From NCBI GenBank assembly GCA_902381685.1, contig LR698958.1, positions 433,572 to 497,571 of the forward strand: a stretch of 64,000 nucleotides of DNA, read 5' to 3'. Source of the DNA: Lachnospiraceae bacterium (lineage in GTDB: Bacteria > Bacillota > Clostridia > Lachnospirales > Lachnospiraceae). Shown here piece by piece: positions 61,554 through 64,000 of this stretch (position 1 is its first letter; every line of letters begins with the position of its first letter). The notes under the pieces were generated by a model, which saw only the letters and a list, made by a program, of their open reading frames with translations, searched no databases and had not been told where the DNA came from. The translations under genes were made by a program, and so were the position numbers.

Positions 61554-62597
61554 TTAGCCTGTTATCTCCTTTACTTCTTCCAATAATTTTTTGTATCGTT
61601 CATCGTCCTGCAAAAATGCAAATTCTCCGTCATTTTCAAATGCCTTTTTGAACATAAAAAAGATATTTGACATTTCTCCGTCCTTAAACTGCATATGGGA
61701 ATATAGTGGAGCATATCGGAAATCTCCCATATGCTGAAGGGAGTGAGCCATTTCCGTTAAAATTTCTAATGTTTTTTCTTTATCTTTTTTGTAAACGGCC
61801 AATTCTAAACCTGCCGTCACTTCCATATATCTTCCCATCTCCAATGTTTTCGCCAACTCACCCTGTTTTTCCGTGATATATTCTGCTTTTTCTAAATCAT
61901 TTTCTTTTACCGCCAGTGTATATATTCCGGATAATGACTGAGCCATATTCATTCCGCCTGTATACAGTATTTCTTCGTATAATCTGTAGGCATCTTCCGT
62001 TTTTCCCTGCTTTGCAAATAAAAGCGCCCTCATTTGTTTCGCACTGACCTCTATCTTCGGGAAACGGTCCAAATACCTCTGAGCCTCCTCAAAATTTTTC
62101 TTCCCTATCTGATAGTGGAACAGAGAAATCCATGCCGACATGGCTAGAGTATATTCCCGGCTGTCTGCCACACGCAAATATAACTGATAAATTTTTTCAT
62201 CATATTTTTCGTGATTCTCTACATTCAAAATCGTTCTGTAACCGTCCAACGTCTGCGCTGCCACCAAGATCAGTTTATCACAATTCGGATATTCCCGTAT
62301 CTGCTGTTCTGTCCACCGGAAAACATCTTCATAGGATTCCGTTTTCATTTTCTCCGCAAGCAATTCAATTTTCCTTGAAATTTCTTTGTCTGTCAACTCA
62401 TTTTGATAAGAAAGCAGAGTATCCGTGCTGATACCTAAAAGCCTTGCTATCGGCGCCAACAGAGAAATGTCGGGCATCGAGTTACCATTCTCCCACTTGT
62501 TCACGGCAGGTGTTGTCACTCCCAAATATTCTGCCATTTCTTCCTGTGTCATCTGTTTTTCTTTTCGATATTTTCGTATTACTTCTCCTATTTTCAT
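61554..62597 (-). CDS. XRE-family regulator with C-terminal TPR domain
   Basis: 347 residues. The helix-turn-helix (EVIRKYRKEKQMTQEEMAEYLGVTTPAVNKWENG, about 5-55) is clear. The rest is helical repeats of the TPR kind (for example QRYLDRFPKIEVSAKQMRALLF). Such proteins can sense a ligand or partner, but no peptide-pheromone gene is seen nearby. The start at 62597 follows GGAGG; 25 upstream codons are rejected. Confidence 0.88.
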   Translation of the reverse strand: MKIGEVIRKYRKEKQMTQEEMAEYLGVTTPAVNKWENGNSMPDISLLAPIARLLGISTDTLLSYQNELTDKEISRKIELLAEKMKTESYEDVFRWTEQQIREYPNCDKLILVAAQTLDGYRTILNVENHEKYDEKIYQLYLRVADSREYTLAMSAWISLFHYQIGKKNFEEAQRYLDRFPKIEVSAKQMRALLFAKQGKTEDAYRLYEEILYTGGMNMAQSLSGIYTLAVKENDLEKAEYITEKQGELAKTLEMGRYMEVTAGLELAVYKKDKEKTLEILTEMAHSLQHMGDFRYAPLYSHMQFKDGEMSNIFFMFKKAFENDGEFAFLQDDERYKKLLEEVKEITG

Positions 62598-62643
62598 CTC
62601 TATTTCCTCCAACTCTTTTTTCGCAAGGCCTTTGCTTAATTTA

Positions 62644-62672
62644 AGAATAGCAGATAGACGGAAAAGTAACAA
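62644..62672 (-). promoter_or_regulatory. Promoter of the XRE-TPR gene
   Basis: Minus-strand TTGTTA and TATTCT with exactly 17 bp between, about 47 bp before the start codon. Confidence 0.5.
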
Positions 62673-62791
62673 TTGACGTAAAAGAAATATTTAGGCAAAT
62701 TTTTTAACTGCCGGTTAAAATTTATGGAAAATAATTTTTTTATAAAAACCACTGTCAACCATTTTTGATTATGTCCTAAAAATTTTTTATG

Positions 62792-62817
62792 ATATGCACC
62801 GGTTTCCCGGTGCATAT
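62792..62817 (-). terminator. Hairpin after the transposase gene
   Basis: ATATGCACCGG (62792-62802) and CCGGTGCATAT (62807-62817) pair perfectly over 11 bp; on the minus strand the loop is GAAA. It lies 1 nt after the transposase stop. AT-rich sequence follows without a clean T run. It could be the terminator or part of the IS end. Confidence 0.75.
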
Positions 62818-62818
62818 T

Positions 62819-64000
62819 TTAGCATATAAGCATAGTTTCTGTTATCTTATGATTTTTGAACTGAAGAAAAGTAGACATTCTCCATGGGTGCTTTGGCGAT
62901 GGTAGATTCCGCTTTCGTGGTTTTTCCTTCAAAGGCTGGAGGTCAAAATTTTTTGAAAGGGGTTCATGTAACGGCACAACTTCCAGTTCATAAATCTTAT
63001 TATTTACAGAAAACAGTAATCTCTTATCAAAGGTCTGTATAACCAATCCCTTTGTGCCTTTATGGTAATGCACCTGTATTCCGCATTCGTTAATTGTTTT
63101 ATAGTACTGTTTTTGAAATTTAATACAATGCCCACAGTCAACAGTTCGTTCTGTTAAGACTGCAAGAATCTGATTGATTGTTTCACAATCGGGTTGCTTT
63201 TCAAATACAGATTTGTTATTGTTGATAGGAAGAGCGAATTTCGCGTTATATTCCTTTATGTAGGAGTTTAGGAATATATTTGCTTCGCTGATGGTTGTGA
63301 TGCCTGCCAGACGTAATGCGATTGGCAGGCGTTGCTGTAAAGTTTGAAAAGCCCTTTCTACACGCCCTTTTGCCTGAGCAATACTTGTTGTTTTTATTTC
63401 TACGCCCAATTGCTTACAGGCGTAACTAAACTGGGTGTAAGTATCCAATTCTGTTTTATTCATTTTTTTATTCCGGTATTCAAAAACAGTTCTTCTATCC
63501 GTATAAAACATAGCAGGAATTCCATAAGTAGTAAGGATCTGATGGAATACGTTATAATAACCATTTAAGGATTCCTGTTCATCAAAAAAGGCACCAACAA
63601 TACGGCTGGTAGAATCATCAATGGCGATATGAAGATTTGTTTTTGCATTGCCAAACCAAAGATGAACGGAAGCATCCATCTGAAGCATTTCACCAAAGTA
63701 GACACATCTTGGACGTCTGGAGTGAGGGGTTTCCACTGTAACGATAGCAGCCTGAAGTTCATCTTGTTTTTTCTTTGTAGAAACATACTTTTGTTGTGTA
63801 CGAAGTTCTTTTGCTAAGCGTTTGCGGACTGTTTTGGTAGTTCTGGGTGAAGGAATAAAGTTTTCATACATAATCTTTGTAAGAGTAGAAGGAGAGATAA
63901 AAATCCCGTCATTTTTTGCAAGCAGTTCACAGGCGTAAGTAAATGTAGCGTCATAGTACTTGTTGTTGTATAGAGTTAAGATTTCCAGTTTTTGAGATTC
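62819..64000 (-). CDS. ISNCY-like DDE transposase (5' end outside window)
   Basis: The frame is open from the window edge to a stop at 62819, 393 codons. The edge codons (ESQKLEILTLYNNKYYDATF) belong to the helix-turn-helix lead-in, so the start lies beyond 64000. The rve core has GEMLQMDASVHLWFG (first Asp), MFYTDRRTVFEY (second Asp) and AQAKGRVERAFQTLQQRLP (Glu). The C-terminal part matches ISNCY/IS1202-type transposases. The gene seems intact as far as seen. The other IS end and any target duplication are outside. Confidence 0.88.
   Translation of the reverse strand, partial: ESQKLEILTLYNNKYYDATFTYACELLAKNDGIFISPSTLTKIMYENFIPSPRTTKTVRKRLAKELRTQQKYVSTKKKQDELQAAIVTVETPHSRRPRCVYFGEMLQMDASVHLWFGNAKTNLHIAIDDSTSRIVGAFFDEQESLNGYYNVFHQILTTYGIPAMFYTDRRTVFEYRNKKMNKTELDTYTQFSYACKQLGVEIKTTSIAQAKGRVERAFQTLQQRLPIALRLAGITTISEANIFLNSYIKEYNAKFALPINNNKSVFEKQPDCETINQILAVLTERTVDCGHCIKFQKQYYKTINECGIQVHYHKGTKGLVIQTFDKRLLFSVNNKIYELEVVPLHEPLSKNFDLQPLKEKPRKRNLPSPKHPWRMSTFLQFKNHKITETMLIC

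Noticed and set aside
1..64000. tRNA, rRNA or CRISPR arrays
   Set aside because: No cloverleaf with CCA-type end, no rRNA sequence, and no spaced direct repeats were seen on either strand.

Overview
The window reads as chromosomal DNA of an anaerobic, low-GC, spore-forming Firmicute, most likely a gut Lachnospiraceae-type clostridium. The evidence is an alpha/beta-type small acid-soluble spore protein, AddAB rather than RecBCD, a PyrDB/PyrK dihydroorotate dehydrogenase, strong GGAGG ribosome sites, an oxygen-sensitive carbon-monoxide dehydrogenase, and sortase-type and lipobox surface proteins. Species cannot be assigned from the sequence alone. Most genes lie on the minus strand.

Layout. 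1-4149 is a secreted multidomain GH2 beta-galactosidase cut by the left edge. 4327-8240 is a pyrC-pyrF-pyrK-pyrD operon. 8334-13361 is a division and wall-remodelling block: a CdaR-type regulator, ftsE, ftsX, an M23 hydrolase and a CtpA protease. A GT26 glycosyltransferase and the spore protein follow. 14830-16851 is a PadR-led envelope operon resembling Bacillus yvlABC. 16966-26675 holds addA, addB, mnmM-like, hflX, a TPR lipoprotein and an ArsR/SmtB metal sensor. A surface metallophosphatase (26939-29305) separates the sensor from its probable target, a Zn/Cd P1B-ATPase whose promoter carries an SmtB-type operator. Then come a GNAT, ung, a two-component system, an MBL hydrolase, and the shikimate genes aroD-aroB-aroF with aroE divergent. 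40007-49897 is mixed housekeeping: MATE pump, orphan NuoE-like protein, glyA, a CofE-like ligase, PPIase, nth, VanZ, fRMsr and glycerate kinase.

The accessory stretch is 49945-53500: an intact group II intron placed between two small genes, and an Rpn/PDDEXK transposase-like gene. 53509-60161 contains PHP and GT4 genes, a DUF2871 protein, a strongly folded 155-nt intergenic element, and an Rrf2-cooS-cooF-FNOR carbon-monoxide dehydrogenase operon. The right end has a DUF6472 gene, an 8-oxoguanine glycosylase, an XRE-TPR regulator and an ISNCY-like transposase cut by the right edge.

The most unusual feature is a family of GGGACGTAG/CTACGTCCC hairpins. Six copies occur in the window. Five lie within about 10 nt of a stop codon or overlap one. 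Two pairs form about 320-bp composite elements with related inverted ends but unrelated cores. The stem flanks differ between copies yet remain complementary. This looks like a REP- or MITE-like repeat family serving as gene-end terminators. Second in interest are the structured element upstream of the Rrf2 gene and the CODH whose usual proton-transfer residues appear changed.
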